Shown: in pieces, positions 34,640 through 43,140 of the stretch
How positions within the stretch are numbered: position 1 is the stretch's first letter
Layout: the number at the start of each line of letters is the position of its first letter
Origin: Bacteroidia bacterium
GTDB taxonomy: Bacteria > Bacteroidota > Bacteroidia > Chitinophagales > Chitinophagaceae
Direction of reading: 5' to 3'
Length of the DNA: 64,000 nucleotides
NCBI GenBank assembly: GCA_030426665.1
Contig: JAUHYD010000004.1
Coordinates: 41,598 to 105,597 of the forward strand
Notes under the pieces: model-generated
The model's input: only the letters and a program-made list of their open reading frames with translations
The model's database searches: none
Told to the model about the DNA's origin: nothing
Made by a program: the position numbers and the translations under genes

Positions 34640-35773
34640 ATGCGAATAGCCGTAAATACACGTTTACTGTTAAGTGGAAAACTTGAGGGAATTGGATGGT
34701 TCACCTTTCAGACCCTTGAGCATATTGTGCGCCAACACCCTGAACATCAGTTTTATTTTCTGTTTGACAGGGAGTATGATGAGCAGTTTGTGTTTGCGCC
34801 AAATGTGACCCCAATAGTTGTTCACCCGCAAGCCCGGCACCCGATATTGTTTTATCTATGGTTTGAGTGGGCGATACCAATGGTACTGAAAAAGTACAAA
34901 ATAGACTTGTTTTTGTCTACAGATGGTTATATGTCGTTGAGTACACCCGTGCCTACCTGCCTTGTAATTCACGATTTAGCATTTGAGCACTATCCGGAGC
35001 ATTTTGTTCTAAGTCATAGAATATACTGGCGGCACTACTCGCCTCTGTTTGCGAAAAAAGCAAAACGGATAGCCACTGTATCAACATTTTCGAAGGAAGA
35101 TATTAGCAACCGTTACGAAATAGACCCAAACAATATAGACGTTGTGTACAACGGCGCACACGATGAATATCGACCTTTGTCGGGCGAGGAGCGGGAGCAG
35201 GTTAAACAGCAATATGCCGAAGGGTGTGAATATTTTGTTTTTGCAGGAGCCTTACATCCCCGAAAAAATATCGTAAACCTGTTGAAAGCTTTTGTATTGT
35301 TCAAAAAGCGACAGCGAACCAATATGAAACTGGTCATAGTAGGCAGGCTTGCTTGGAAATATGAAGAGGTGGAGCAAATGCAGCTGACCATGCCTTTTAA
35401 GGAAGATGTGAAATGGGTGGGCTACATGAACGTTGATGAGCTGTCAAAAGTAATAGGTGGTGCTTATGCGCTTGTCTATGCTTCATTGTTCGAGGGATTT
35501 GGCATTCCAATTCTTGAAGCATTGCAGTGCAACGTGCCTACGATTGTAAGCAACACATCTTCCATGCCTGAAGTAGCAGGCGATGCCGCTCTGCTGGTTG
35601 ACCCAACAGACCCCGAGGACATAGCGGCTAAAATGCATACGCTATACAAAGACGAAACACTGCGAAACAAACTCATAGCCAAAGCAGAGGAACAAGTTGC
35701 AAAGTTCAATTGGCAGGCATCGGCCGACAAGCTTTGGGCTTGTATGATGCTATGCACAAAAAAGCAAAAATAG
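34640..35773 (+). CDS. Glycosyltransferase family 4 (GT-B) enzyme
   Basis: The 377-residue GT-B glycosyltransferase has an N-terminal acceptor domain with KLEGIGWFTFQTLEHIVRQH and CLVIHDLAFEHYPEHF. The C-terminal donor domain has GALHPRKNIVNLLKAF, the DVKWVGYMNVDELSKVI segment and the GT4 E-x7-E motif SLFEGFGIPILEALQ. It would add a sugar from a nucleotide donor in the cytosol. The Wzx-like flippase is divergent from it. ATG 34640 was chosen over the TTG at 34625. Confidence 0.9.
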   Translation: MRIAVNTRLLLSGKLEGIGWFTFQTLEHIVRQHPEHQFYFLFDREYDEQFVFAPNVTPIVVHPQARHPILFYLWFEWAIPMVLKKYKIDLFLSTDGYMSLSTPVPTCLVIHDLAFEHYPEHFVLSHRIYWRHYSPLFAKKAKRIATVSTFSKEDISNRYEIDPNNIDVVYNGAHDEYRPLSGEEREQVKQQYAEGCEYFVFAGALHPRKNIVNLLKAFVLFKKRQRTNMKLVIVGRLAWKYEEVEQMQLTMPFKEDVKWVGYMNVDELSKVIGGAYALVYASLFEGFGIPILEALQCNVPTIVSNTSSMPEVAGDAALLVDPTDPEDIAAKMHTLYKDETLRNKLIAKAEEQVAKFNWQASADKLWACMMLCTKKQK

Positions 35774-35802
35774 AGTTCACTTATCAACCTCAATATTAAG
35801 AT

Positions 35803-36126
35803 ATGGAGGACAAGCTACTAAAAGACGTTGCCCTTGCGCTGAAAAGTGATTGGAGTTTGGAATATCCAAACCTGATATCAGAAGAAACAATATTGAAGTT
35901 ACTTGCAGAACGTGTAGCGCAATTAACTACCGAGGGCCAAGAAGCATTCTATCAACTGATGTATCGTTTAGACATATCAGAGAAGAAGCTGATTGAAGCA
36001 GCAGGCACGAATGAGGTTGCCGAAAAAATCGCGCGACTCATCTATAATCGACAACTGGAAAAAGTAAAAAGCAGAAATAAATACAAGCAAAATAGTAATA
36101 ACATAGACCCTGACCTCAAATGGTAA
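35803..36126 (+). CDS. Hypothetical small helical protein
   Basis: The 107-residue protein is predicted all-helical (LLKDVALALKSDWSLEYPNL, ETILKLLAERVAQLTTEGQE, FYQLMYRLDISEKKLIEAAG) and has a Lys/Asn-rich tail. The pattern of a helical domain over the 50-80 residue region with YRLDISE..L recurs in Bacteroidota hypothetical proteins. It starts 29 bases after the glycosyltransferase and is probably co-transcribed with it. No function is recognised. Confidence 0.6.
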   Translation: MEDKLLKDVALALKSDWSLEYPNLISEETILKLLAERVAQLTTEGQEAFYQLMYRLDISEKKLIEAAGTNEVAEKIARLIYNRQLEKVKSRNKYKQNSNNIDPDLKW

Positions 36127-36188
36127 CACATGTTCCTTTGTGTTTCAGTAGGGTTGCCTACATTTGAACGATAACAAGCCACAGAAAA

Positions 36189-37148
36189 ATGCTGTTAAGA
36201 CTAAAGACTTTCTGGGAGTTGATGAAGGAAACGGGAAAAGAGTTTGCCGATGACCATGCTACTAAGCTAAGCGCATCGTTGGCATACTATACCATTTTCT
36301 CCATCGGTCCTTTGTTGCTGGTACTTATTCACATTTTGGGCGTTATCTACAAAAAGAAGGAAGCCTCTCGTTTGGTATTAGAGCAAATCGGTCAGTTTAC
36401 GGGTCCTAAAAGTGTTGCTCAGTTAGAGAAAATTCTTAACAATCTGGATTCAACCAATAGCAGTACCCTTTTCGGGATAATAGGTATTGTTGTGTTTGTT
36501 TTTAGTGCTACCAGCATTTTTACAGAAGTACAGAGTACGATTAATTTTCTGTGGTCTGTGAAGGCGAGGCCTGAACGTAGTTGGCTGAAATACATAAGAG
36601 ACCGGGCGCTTTCGTTTTTGCTGATAGTTGGTGCCGGGGTGCTTATGGTAGCATCGCTAACACTAAATGTAATTGTAGATATGGTGACCGGACAACTAGA
36701 GCGGTTTTCATTTCTTAAAGAGTACTTTGGGAGTGCTGATATTGTTTTGATAGGAGCGATAAACACTGGTGTGCTTTTTATTATTGTGACATTTTTATTC
36801 GCCGTTATATTTAAGGTATTGCCGGATGCCAGTATGCACTGGAAAGACATTATTGTGGGTGCTTCTTTTACGGGCGTACTTTTCCTGATAGGAAAGTTTC
36901 TGATTACCTGGTATTTATCAAATTCAAAATTGATTTCGGCCTACGGTGCCGCGGCATCATTGATAATCTTACTCTCCTGGATATATTATTCGGCACTCAT
37001 ACTTTACTTCGGCGCAGAGTTTACAGACGTATACGCCCGAAAATGTGGCCGGGGGGTAGTTGTAAGGAAAAGTGCAGTATTCATCATCAAGGGTGAATCT
37101 AAAGAACTACCCAATTTGGATAAGCACACCGTTGAGGATCTGGGGTAA
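36189..37148 (+). CDS. YihY/virulence factor BrkB family membrane protein
   Basis: The 319-residue protein has six TM helices. Family landmarks are FADDHATKLSASLAYYTIFSIGPLLLV near the N-terminus (residues 17-45), the long cytoplasmic region with SVAQLEKIL, and the C-terminal GAAASLIILLSWIYYSALILYFGAEFTDVYA. The old RNase BN name does not apply; the role of the family is not settled and transport is suspected. It is single on its strand and is followed by a convergent crotonase gene with 14 bases between. Confidence 0.9.
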   Translation: MLLRLKTFWELMKETGKEFADDHATKLSASLAYYTIFSIGPLLLVLIHILGVIYKKKEASRLVLEQIGQFTGPKSVAQLEKILNNLDSTNSSTLFGIIGIVVFVFSATSIFTEVQSTINFLWSVKARPERSWLKYIRDRALSFLLIVGAGVLMVASLTLNVIVDMVTGQLERFSFLKEYFGSADIVLIGAINTGVLFIIVTFLFAVIFKVLPDASMHWKDIIVGASFTGVLFLIGKFLITWYLSNSKLISAYGAAASLIILLSWIYYSALILYFGAEFTDVYARKCGRGVVVRKSAVFIIKGESKELPNLDKHTVEDLG

Positions 37149-37162
37149 TCAGTTTCCCTGGA

Positions 37163-37936
37163 TTACTTTGACATTTTTGATTTGAACTTGTTGATGGCAT
37201 CTCTGGTGAAGTCGCTCAACACAAGCCGCCCGCTTACGGAAGCTCTATCTGCAAGCAAAGTGTCCCAGTTCTCGGTACCGTGCCACAATATTTTCTTAAG
37301 CTGTGCCATTGCATCGGGGCTGCTATGCGCCAGCTTTTCTGCCAACCTGTTAACCGCGTCGTCTAACTCTAACTTTGAGTTGTGTATCTCTGAATACAAG
37401 CCATGTCTTTTTGCCCACTCTGCCGACCGCCAACCAGTAGCGTCGATAGCTAGCTGAGAAAAACAAGAAACACCAACTTTTCGCTCTACAGCCGGACCTA
37501 CCACAAACGGTCCAATACCGATAGCCAATTCACTCAATTTCACTGAAGCTGTGTCTACAGCAATAGCATAATCAGTTGCAGATATCAAACCGACACCGCC
37601 ACCAACAGCTTTACCCTGAACCCTACCTATAATCAGCTTGTGACATTTACGCATTGCATTGATTACATGCGCAAACCCACTAAAAAACTTCTTACCTTCT
37701 GCTTCATTGGATATGGCCATAAGTTCGTCGAATGACGCGCCGGCACAAAATGCTCCATCGCCAGCACTACTCAGAATTATCACCTTCACCCTACTGTCCA
37801 AACCAATATCGTTGATGGTTTTTGCCAGGTCCTCCAATATTGCTGCCGGAAGCGCATTGCTAGATGGGTGAAAAAATTCGATACGGGCTATGCCGTGTTC
37901 TATTTCGTGGCTTACATATCCTTCTTTGTGCCGCAT
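37163..37936 (-). CDS. Enoyl-CoA hydratase/isomerase family protein (crotonase fold)
   Basis: The 257-residue protein has the crotonase-fold oxyanion-hole elements GAFCAGASFDELMAI and GKAVGGGVGLISATDYAIA. The helical region that usually carries the catalytic Glu reads VKLSELAIGIGPFVVGPAVE, with Glu in SELAIG and PAVER, so activity is plausible. The specific substrate is not evident; methylglutaconyl-CoA-hydratase-like members of Bacteroidota look similar. CoA-transferase subunits lie upstream on the same strand after 168 bases, consistent with acyl-CoA metabolism but not proof of one operon. Confidence 0.8.
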   Translation of the reverse strand: MRHKEGYVSHEIEHGIARIEFFHPSSNALPAAILEDLAKTINDIGLDSRVKVIILSSAGDGAFCAGASFDELMAISNEAEGKKFFSGFAHVINAMRKCHKLIIGRVQGKAVGGGVGLISATDYAIAVDTASVKLSELAIGIGPFVVGPAVERKVGVSCFSQLAIDATGWRSAEWAKRHGLYSEIHNSKLELDDAVNRLAEKLAHSSPDAMAQLKKILWHGTENWDTLLADRASVSGRLVLSDFTRDAINKFKSKMSK

Positions 37937-38104
37937 AGAGAACTCAATTTTTGGTTTAGTTAAACGTTTTCATTGTCGGTGCTTATCTGCCGACCTTCAG
38001 GTATAAAAAATTAGCGAGGCAATCAAAAATATAAATAATTATGAAAAAGGTCTGCTTAAAACTAATTTTCTTAAATATTTTATTAGCTGTACGTCAACGA
38101 AGCA

Positions 38105-38761
38105 CTACAGCTCAATTTCTTTCACGTCAGGCGAAATAGTCAATCGGCCGGCGGTCTTTGCTTTTATTTCTTCGATAGTCACTCCGGGGGCGTACTCTAT
38201 ACATACAAACCCATCGGGTGTAACATCAAAGACACCAAGATCGGACACAACCTTTTTCACACAACCGATTCCTGTCAGGGGTAGTGTACATTTCGGCAAC
38301 AGTTTGCTTTCTCCTTTTTTGTTGGTGTGTTGCATCGCCACAATGATGTTTTTTGCGGCAGCAACGAGGTCCATTGCACCGCCCATACCCTTCACCATTT
38401 TGTTGGGGATTTTCCAGTTAGCTATATCACCGTTGTCTGCTACTTCCATAGCACCAAGAACAGTAAGGTCTACCTTTCCGGCACGTATCATTCCAAAACT
38501 CATTGCACTATCAAAGAATACAGAACCGGGAATTGTAGTAATTGTTTGTTTTCCGGCATTGATAAGATCTGCATCTTCTTCACCTTCAATCGGGAATGGT
38601 CCCATACCGAGCAATCCATTTTCGCTTTGCAGCACTACATCTACGCCTTCCGGAATGTAATTGGCCACTAATGTAGGTATACCAATCCCAAGGTTTACAT
38701 AAAACCCATCCTCCAGCTCTCTTGCTATTCTTTGTGCTATTTGTTCTTTATTAAGTGCCAT
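38105..38761 (-). CDS. scoB: 3-oxoacid CoA-transferase subunit B (SCOT-like)
   Basis: The 218-residue beta subunit of a family I CoA-transferase has the catalytic glutamate in the SENGLLGMGPFP motif (Glu about residue 47). GLNLGIG-type nucleotide loops are represented by YVNLGIGIPTLVANYIPEGV, and GAMDLVAAAKNIIVAMQHTN is characteristic. It transfers CoA between succinyl-CoA or acetyl-CoA and acetoacetate-type acids. It lies 72 bases downstream of subunit A, so the two make a heterodimeric enzyme. The exact acyl specificity is not readable. Confidence 0.9.
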   Translation of the reverse strand: MALNKEQIAQRIARELEDGFYVNLGIGIPTLVANYIPEGVDVVLQSENGLLGMGPFPIEGEEDADLINAGKQTITTIPGSVFFDSAMSFGMIRAGKVDLTVLGAMEVADNGDIANWKIPNKMVKGMGGAMDLVAAAKNIIVAMQHTNKKGESKLLPKCTLPLTGIGCVKKVVSDLGVFDVTPDGFVCIEYAPGVTIEEIKAKTAGRLTISPDVKEIEL

Positions 38762-38833
38762 AATAAATATAAGTATTCGGGGGAGTACCCCTGATTATTG
38801 GTAATGTAGTTAATTCTGTACTTAGCGCACTTA

Positions 38834-39529
38834 TTATGCCTTGCGTACAGTACGTTGCTCTATTCGTTTTTCATAATTCTGACCCTGAAATATTCTGTGG
38901 ACATATATGCCCGGTACATGGATATAGTTTGGGTCAAGTTCTCCGGCCGGCACTAACTCTTCAACTTCTGCAATGGTAATTTTTCCTGCCATCGCCATCA
39001 TCGGGTTGAAGTTACGAGCCGTATCCTTAAATATCAGATTGCCTTGCGTATCACCTTTCCACGCCTTTACTATTGCAAAGTCAGAATCAAAAGCATGCTC
39101 TAGCAGATACTCACGACCATTGAACGTTCTTGTTTCCTTTCCTTCGGCTACTTCTGTGCCCACTCCTGCTAACAAATAAACTGCCGGCATACCGTAACCG
39201 GTAGCCATGCACCTGGTTGCGAGTGTACCTTGAGGTATCAGTTCAACCTCAAGCTCACCGCTAAGCAATTGTCGTTCAAACTCAGCATTTTCTCCGACAT
39301 AAGAAGATATCATTTTCTTCACTTGCTTCTGCTGTAGCAACAACCCTATTCCAAAGTCATCAACCCCGGCATTGTTGGAAATACAAGTGAGGTTGTCTAC
39401 TCCTGTTCTTACCAATGCAGCTATACAGTTTTCGGGAATACCACAAAGCCCAAATCCACCCAACATAATTGTTGCGCCGGACGGGATATCCTGCACTGCA
39501 ACGTCTGCACCTTTTACTACTTTATTCAT
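38834..39529 (-). CDS. scoA: 3-oxoacid CoA-transferase subunit A (SCOT-like)
   Basis: The 231-residue alpha subunit of a family I CoA-transferase has the Gly-rich [20 protein letters not shown] motif near the N-terminus, [32 protein letters not shown], and [20 protein letters not shown]. The C-terminal [20 protein letters not shown] ends as in known subunits. The start was set at ATG 39529, three codons inside a TTG-initiated frame. It has a good -7 box upstream and is the first gene of the two-gene unit. Confidence 0.9.
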   Translation of the reverse strand: MNKVVKGADVAVQDIPSGATIMLGGFGLCGIPENCIAALVRTGVDNLTCISNNAGVDDFGIGLLLQQKQVKKMISSYVGENAEFERQLLSGELEVELIPQGTLATRCMATGYGMPAVYLLAGVGTEVAEGKETRTFNGREYLLEHAFDSDFAIVKAWKGDTQGNLIFKDTARNFNPMMAMAGKITIAEVEELVPAGELDPNYIHVPGIYVHRIFQGQNYEKRIEQRTVRKA

Positions 39530-39545
39530 TGATTGCAATTTGTAA

Positions 39546-39553
39546 CAAATTTA
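39546..39553 (-). promoter_or_regulatory. -7 box of the CoA-transferase operon
   Basis: On the minus strand TAAATTTG matches TAnnTTTG exactly, with 16 bases between the box and the scoA ATG. Confidence 0.45.
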
Positions 39554-39639
39554 GCAGATAAGTTTGAGAACTCATCGGTTATGTAGCAACTCTATGCTGC
39601 CTGCCGGTTTCAGGGAAATAACAATTCGTAATTCTAAGG

Positions 39640-40317
39640 TTACTTACGAACCAAAACCCGTGCTCCTACACCAACAATCCTGTATAGGTCATCTACGTCT
39701 TTATTCTTCATAGCTATACAGCCGTCTGTCCAGCCTACACCCATATCTATCATTTCGTCACCTCCTTTCCAGATTCCATGAATGCCTACATCGCCGCCAA
39801 TTTCTGCACTTTGCGGAATTTTTCCTTCTGCTTTTAGTGTATTAAACCTTTCTATTGATGCCTTATTGGGATAGTCTATTTGCATAAACTTGTTGTATCT
39901 GGCGCTAATGTGTTTGTTATTTATCACAAACCACCCTTCAGGCGTGCGCCTGTCTCCTTTCATTTTTTTGTTTTCTTTCGGTTTGGGACCAAAAACAACT
40001 TTGTAGGACCTGATTTTGACTCTGCGGTAATAGACGTCCAACACAAAGCGTGTTTTGTTGATCACCAACATCAGGTGTTCCATGTTGAGCGTGTCCGGGT
40101 CGATTGGTACATTAAGCTTTGCGAATGGCCGCAATATGCGCGTCTCTACAATTCGGGTGCCGCCCTGATAATATTGGATCGTTCGAATCGTATTTCCATT
40201 CTCATCTTTGTGCTCTTCCAGTACTTTTATTTCCTTGGGCTTTTCTTCAGGTACACTTTGTCCAAAAGCCGAACAGGTTGTAAACAATAAAAACAAGAAA
40301 GAAGTAACATATCTCAT
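39640..40317 (-). CDS. L,D-transpeptidase (YkuD family), exported
   Basis: The 225-residue protein has a signal peptide (SFLFLLFTTCSAFGQ). A YkuD domain follows: VINKTRFVLDVYYRRVKIRS, FGPKPKENKKMKGDRRTPEG (the substrate loop), GDVGIHGIWKGG with the catalytic His, and GVGWTDGCIAMKNKDVDDLY with the catalytic Cys and Thr in place of the usual Ser. It would act in the periplasm on peptidoglycan cross-links or lipoprotein attachment, using a Cys nucleophile. It is probably monocistronic, 50 bases downstream of another exported protein gene. Confidence 0.88.
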   Translation of the reverse strand: MRYVTSFLFLLFTTCSAFGQSVPEEKPKEIKVLEEHKDENGNTIRTIQYYQGGTRIVETRILRPFAKLNVPIDPDTLNMEHLMLVINKTRFVLDVYYRRVKIRSYKVVFGPKPKENKKMKGDRRTPEGWFVINNKHISARYNKFMQIDYPNKASIERFNTLKAEGKIPQSAEIGGDVGIHGIWKGGDEMIDMGVGWTDGCIAMKNKDVDDLYRIVGVGARVLVRK

Positions 40318-40367
40318 ACTAAAGCAAAGGGCGCTTTTTTATAATTCTGAGGCTAAGATAAGTACCT

Positions 40368-41018
40368 TTACTTACTCAGTTGCTTATACTCGTCCAATGA
40401 TATTATTTTGTAATCTTCGGGTATCCTAAAAATAGATGACGGTACCGGTCCTGCGACTACCTTTGCCGCATCAAAATACATCCTGACGCCATTTCTCCTA
40501 TTGTAAGAAAACCGGAGCGGTAGAAAAGTAGCATCCGGGAACCGAGGAAAGGCTACACTTTTTGCCGGCTTCCAATCCCTGGTATAAGATATTTCGGATC
40601 TACCACCTTTTTTGTCCTTCAAAATACCTTTCATCTCTTTGCACCCGGCAAGGGTACTGCCACTGGAGGCTTCGCTATCTATTACATACCCTGCGTACTG
40701 CTGCTGCAGCTCGTTCAGCATATGCATATCTAATTCGATGGCATATTTTTGCCCGTTCAGTGTTTGTAATGAGTAAACCTCTTTCCGTCTGCAGTTAATC
40801 AGGTAAATGTTGGAGTAACCATTATCCAGTTCCATTTCTTTCCTTATCGCATCATTTTTGAAAGAATACGTGAAAGAGCCTTTGAGTGCAACGTTCTCCG
40901 GAGACATGAGCGAAACATGATACACAATCACACCTTCAACCAACGACTGTTGGGCTTTAGCCGGCATTATGCGAAGCACTGTGCCAAGCAGCAAGATTGT
41001 ATATACAAACCATTTCAT
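40368..41018 (-). CDS. Exported hypothetical protein (GLPGLI/DUF4412-like)
   Basis: The 216-residue protein from ATG 41018 has a signal peptide (WFVYTILLLGTVLRIMPAKAQ). The mature part begins VEGVIVYHVSLMS and includes NDAIRKEMELDNGYSNIYLI, a C-terminal about 40-residue region ending SIFRIPEDYKIIS, and a single Cys pair. This start pattern resembles exported Bacteroidota proteins of the DUF4412 type, whose role is unknown. Its stop is 50 bases upstream of the L,D-transpeptidase start. Confidence 0.6.
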   Translation of the reverse strand: MKWFVYTILLLGTVLRIMPAKAQQSLVEGVIVYHVSLMSPENVALKGSFTYSFKNDAIRKEMELDNGYSNIYLINCRRKEVYSLQTLNGQKYAIELDMHMLNELQQQYAGYVIDSEASSGSTLAGCKEMKGILKDKKGGRSEISYTRDWKPAKSVAFPRFPDATFLPLRFSYNRRNGVRMYFDAAKVVAGPVPSSIFRIPEDYKIISLDEYKQLSK

Positions 41019-41194
41019 ATAAATAAGCAAGGCTGTCCAAGATACACAATGGGAAGCTGCGTACGGAATTAAAGATACAAATTACCAATATTATAACAAT
41101 TATGAATGGTTAAATGGCAATTAATTTTTTCCTGTCCGTTGGTAAAAACCGTAAATTCGTAGCTTAGTTAAATTAACAGTAATAATAAGAAGAA

Positions 41195-42880
41195 ATGAAG
41201 CGTTTGAAAAAGATGAATAGTGTTAAAGGGTTTCTTGCGGGGGTTATACTAATGGGTACGGCTTTTATGTTTATTCGTGCTACCACCAGTGACCCGTATT
41301 TTGAAATTTCTAAAAACCTGGACATATATACGAACCTGTTCAAGGAGTTAAATACATTTTATGTAGACCCGATAGAGCCGGGGAAGCTGGTGAAGACAGG
41401 TGTAGATGCTATGCTTCGCGAACTTGACCCATACACCAACTACATTACAGAAGCAGATATTGAGGACTATGAATTTATGACAACCGGCAAGTATGGTGGT
41501 ATAGGAGCCAATATGCAACGAAAAGGTGAGGACATTTATGTTGCAGATGTATATGAGAACAGTCCGGCTCACGCAGCAGGTTTGCACCCCGGAGACCTTG
41601 TTGAAGCGATAGATGGAAAATCATTGAAAGGAAAAAGTATTGATGACCTCGGTGTTCTACTAAAAGGGTCTCCGGGTACACAACTGAAAATGAGAGTTAA
41701 AGATGCCTATACGGCAATTACTACTGAAAAACTGATAACACGTGGAGAGATAGAAATTTCCAGTGTGCCATATGCCGGTTTAGTGGGACCCGATAAAACA
41801 ATAGCCTACGTACGACTTACACAGTTTACCCAGCAGTGTGGTAATCAGGTAAAAGACGCCTTTGACAGCTTGAAGCGAGTGCAGCCATCTCTATCTGGTC
41901 TGATTCTTGACTTAAGAAACAACCCCGGTGGGTTGCTGGACGAAGCAGTAAACACTTGCAATATATTTCTTGATAAAGGGCAACCGGTTGTTAGCACCAG
42001 GTACAAGATACCTGAAATGAATAAGGAATATAAAACAACGCTGCCTGCGTGGAACAAGGACCTGCCTCTTGCGGTAATCATCAATAAATCATCGGCTTCG
42101 GCTTCTGAAATCGTGTCCGGAACTATGCAGGATCTGGATAGAGGAGTAATTATTGGCACCCTATCCTATGGTAAGGGACTGGTTCAGGTCACTCGCCCAC
42201 TTGGTTTTAAGTCACACCTTAAATTAACGGTCGCCAGATACTATACACCCAGTGGCCGATGTATACAAGCACTTGACTACACGCATCGTAGAGCGGATGG
42301 CAGTGTTGGGTTGATAGCCGACTCGCTTAAAAGAACTTTTAAAACCCGTACCGGCAGAGACGTATTGAGTGGTGGCGGTGTGGAGCCTGATGTGAAGGTC
42401 AAAGATGAACCCATAAGCCTTGTGGCCACTACGCTTTATTCGAAAAATTATATTTTTGACTATGCTACTATTTATGCTTCGAAGCACAAATCTATTCCTG
42501 ACCCAACCGAATTTTCGTTGACAGAGGCTGAATTCAATGAGTTTGCAAAATGGATAGAAAGCAAAGACTATTCCTATAAAACCGAAACAGAAATACAATT
42601 TGACTCTCTTAAGAGCACAGCTATCAGAGAAAAGTACTATGATAATGTAAAGTCTGAGTTTGATAAGCTGGAAACACGTTTGTCGCATGACAAAAAGCAG
42701 GATTTGCTGAAACATAAAGAACAAGTAAAGCACGTACTGGAAAGTGAAATTGCTTCTCGCTTTTATTATACAAGAGGACGTATGGCACAAACAATGCAAT
42801 ATGACAAAGAGTTGGCGAAAGCTGTGTCAATAATTAGTGACCCTATTGCTTATAAAAAGATACTAAGTCCTTCGAAATAA
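41195..42880 (+). CDS. S41-family C-terminal processing protease (CtpA/Prc-like)
   Basis: The 561-residue protein has an N-terminal anchor (VKGFLAGVILMGTAFMFI). An S41 leader region follows, then a PDZ domain (about residues 85-165: YGGIGANMQRKGEDIYVADV, NSPAHAAGLHPGDLVEAIDG) and the protease core with LSGLILDLRNNPGG. The catalytic Ser is in INKSSASASEI (Ser300-304 region) and the catalytic Lys in YGKGLVQ. A C-terminal domain of about 190 residues with DSLKSTAIREKYYD coiled segments follows. It should act in the periplasm on misfolded or tagged proteins. Confidence 0.93.
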   Translation: MKRLKKMNSVKGFLAGVILMGTAFMFIRATTSDPYFEISKNLDIYTNLFKELNTFYVDPIEPGKLVKTGVDAMLRELDPYTNYITEADIEDYEFMTTGKYGGIGANMQRKGEDIYVADVYENSPAHAAGLHPGDLVEAIDGKSLKGKSIDDLGVLLKGSPGTQLKMRVKDAYTAITTEKLITRGEIEISSVPYAGLVGPDKTIAYVRLTQFTQQCGNQVKDAFDSLKRVQPSLSGLILDLRNNPGGLLDEAVNTCNIFLDKGQPVVSTRYKIPEMNKEYKTTLPAWNKDLPLAVIINKSSASASEIVSGTMQDLDRGVIIGTLSYGKGLVQVTRPLGFKSHLKLTVARYYTPSGRCIQALDYTHRRADGSVGLIADSLKRTFKTRTGRDVLSGGGVEPDVKVKDEPISLVATTLYSKNYIFDYATIYASKHKSIPDPTEFSLTEAEFNEFAKWIESKDYSYKTETEIQFDSLKSTAIREKYYDNVKSEFDKLETRLSHDKKQDLLKHKEQVKHVLESEIASRFYYTRGRMAQTMQYDKELAKAVSIISDPIAYKKILSPSK

Positions 42881-43140
42881 GGTTACATGTATATCCGATA
42901 GAAAAGCGCAATTACATAACTAAACGAACACTCGTTTGTGGGCTATGCAATAGATGAAACATAATTCATAACCATTTGCAGCATGTATTAATACCAAAAA
43001 GAATTAGCTTTTTGTCGGCATTTTATCTATTAAATTATTGTCAACTCTTGTTTGGCGAGCGCTAATGTACTTTCAGGCTTATATTTATAGGTGTATTTTA
43101 GCCGATATTTAATTCTTGACATTTAAGGTATTTCTATACT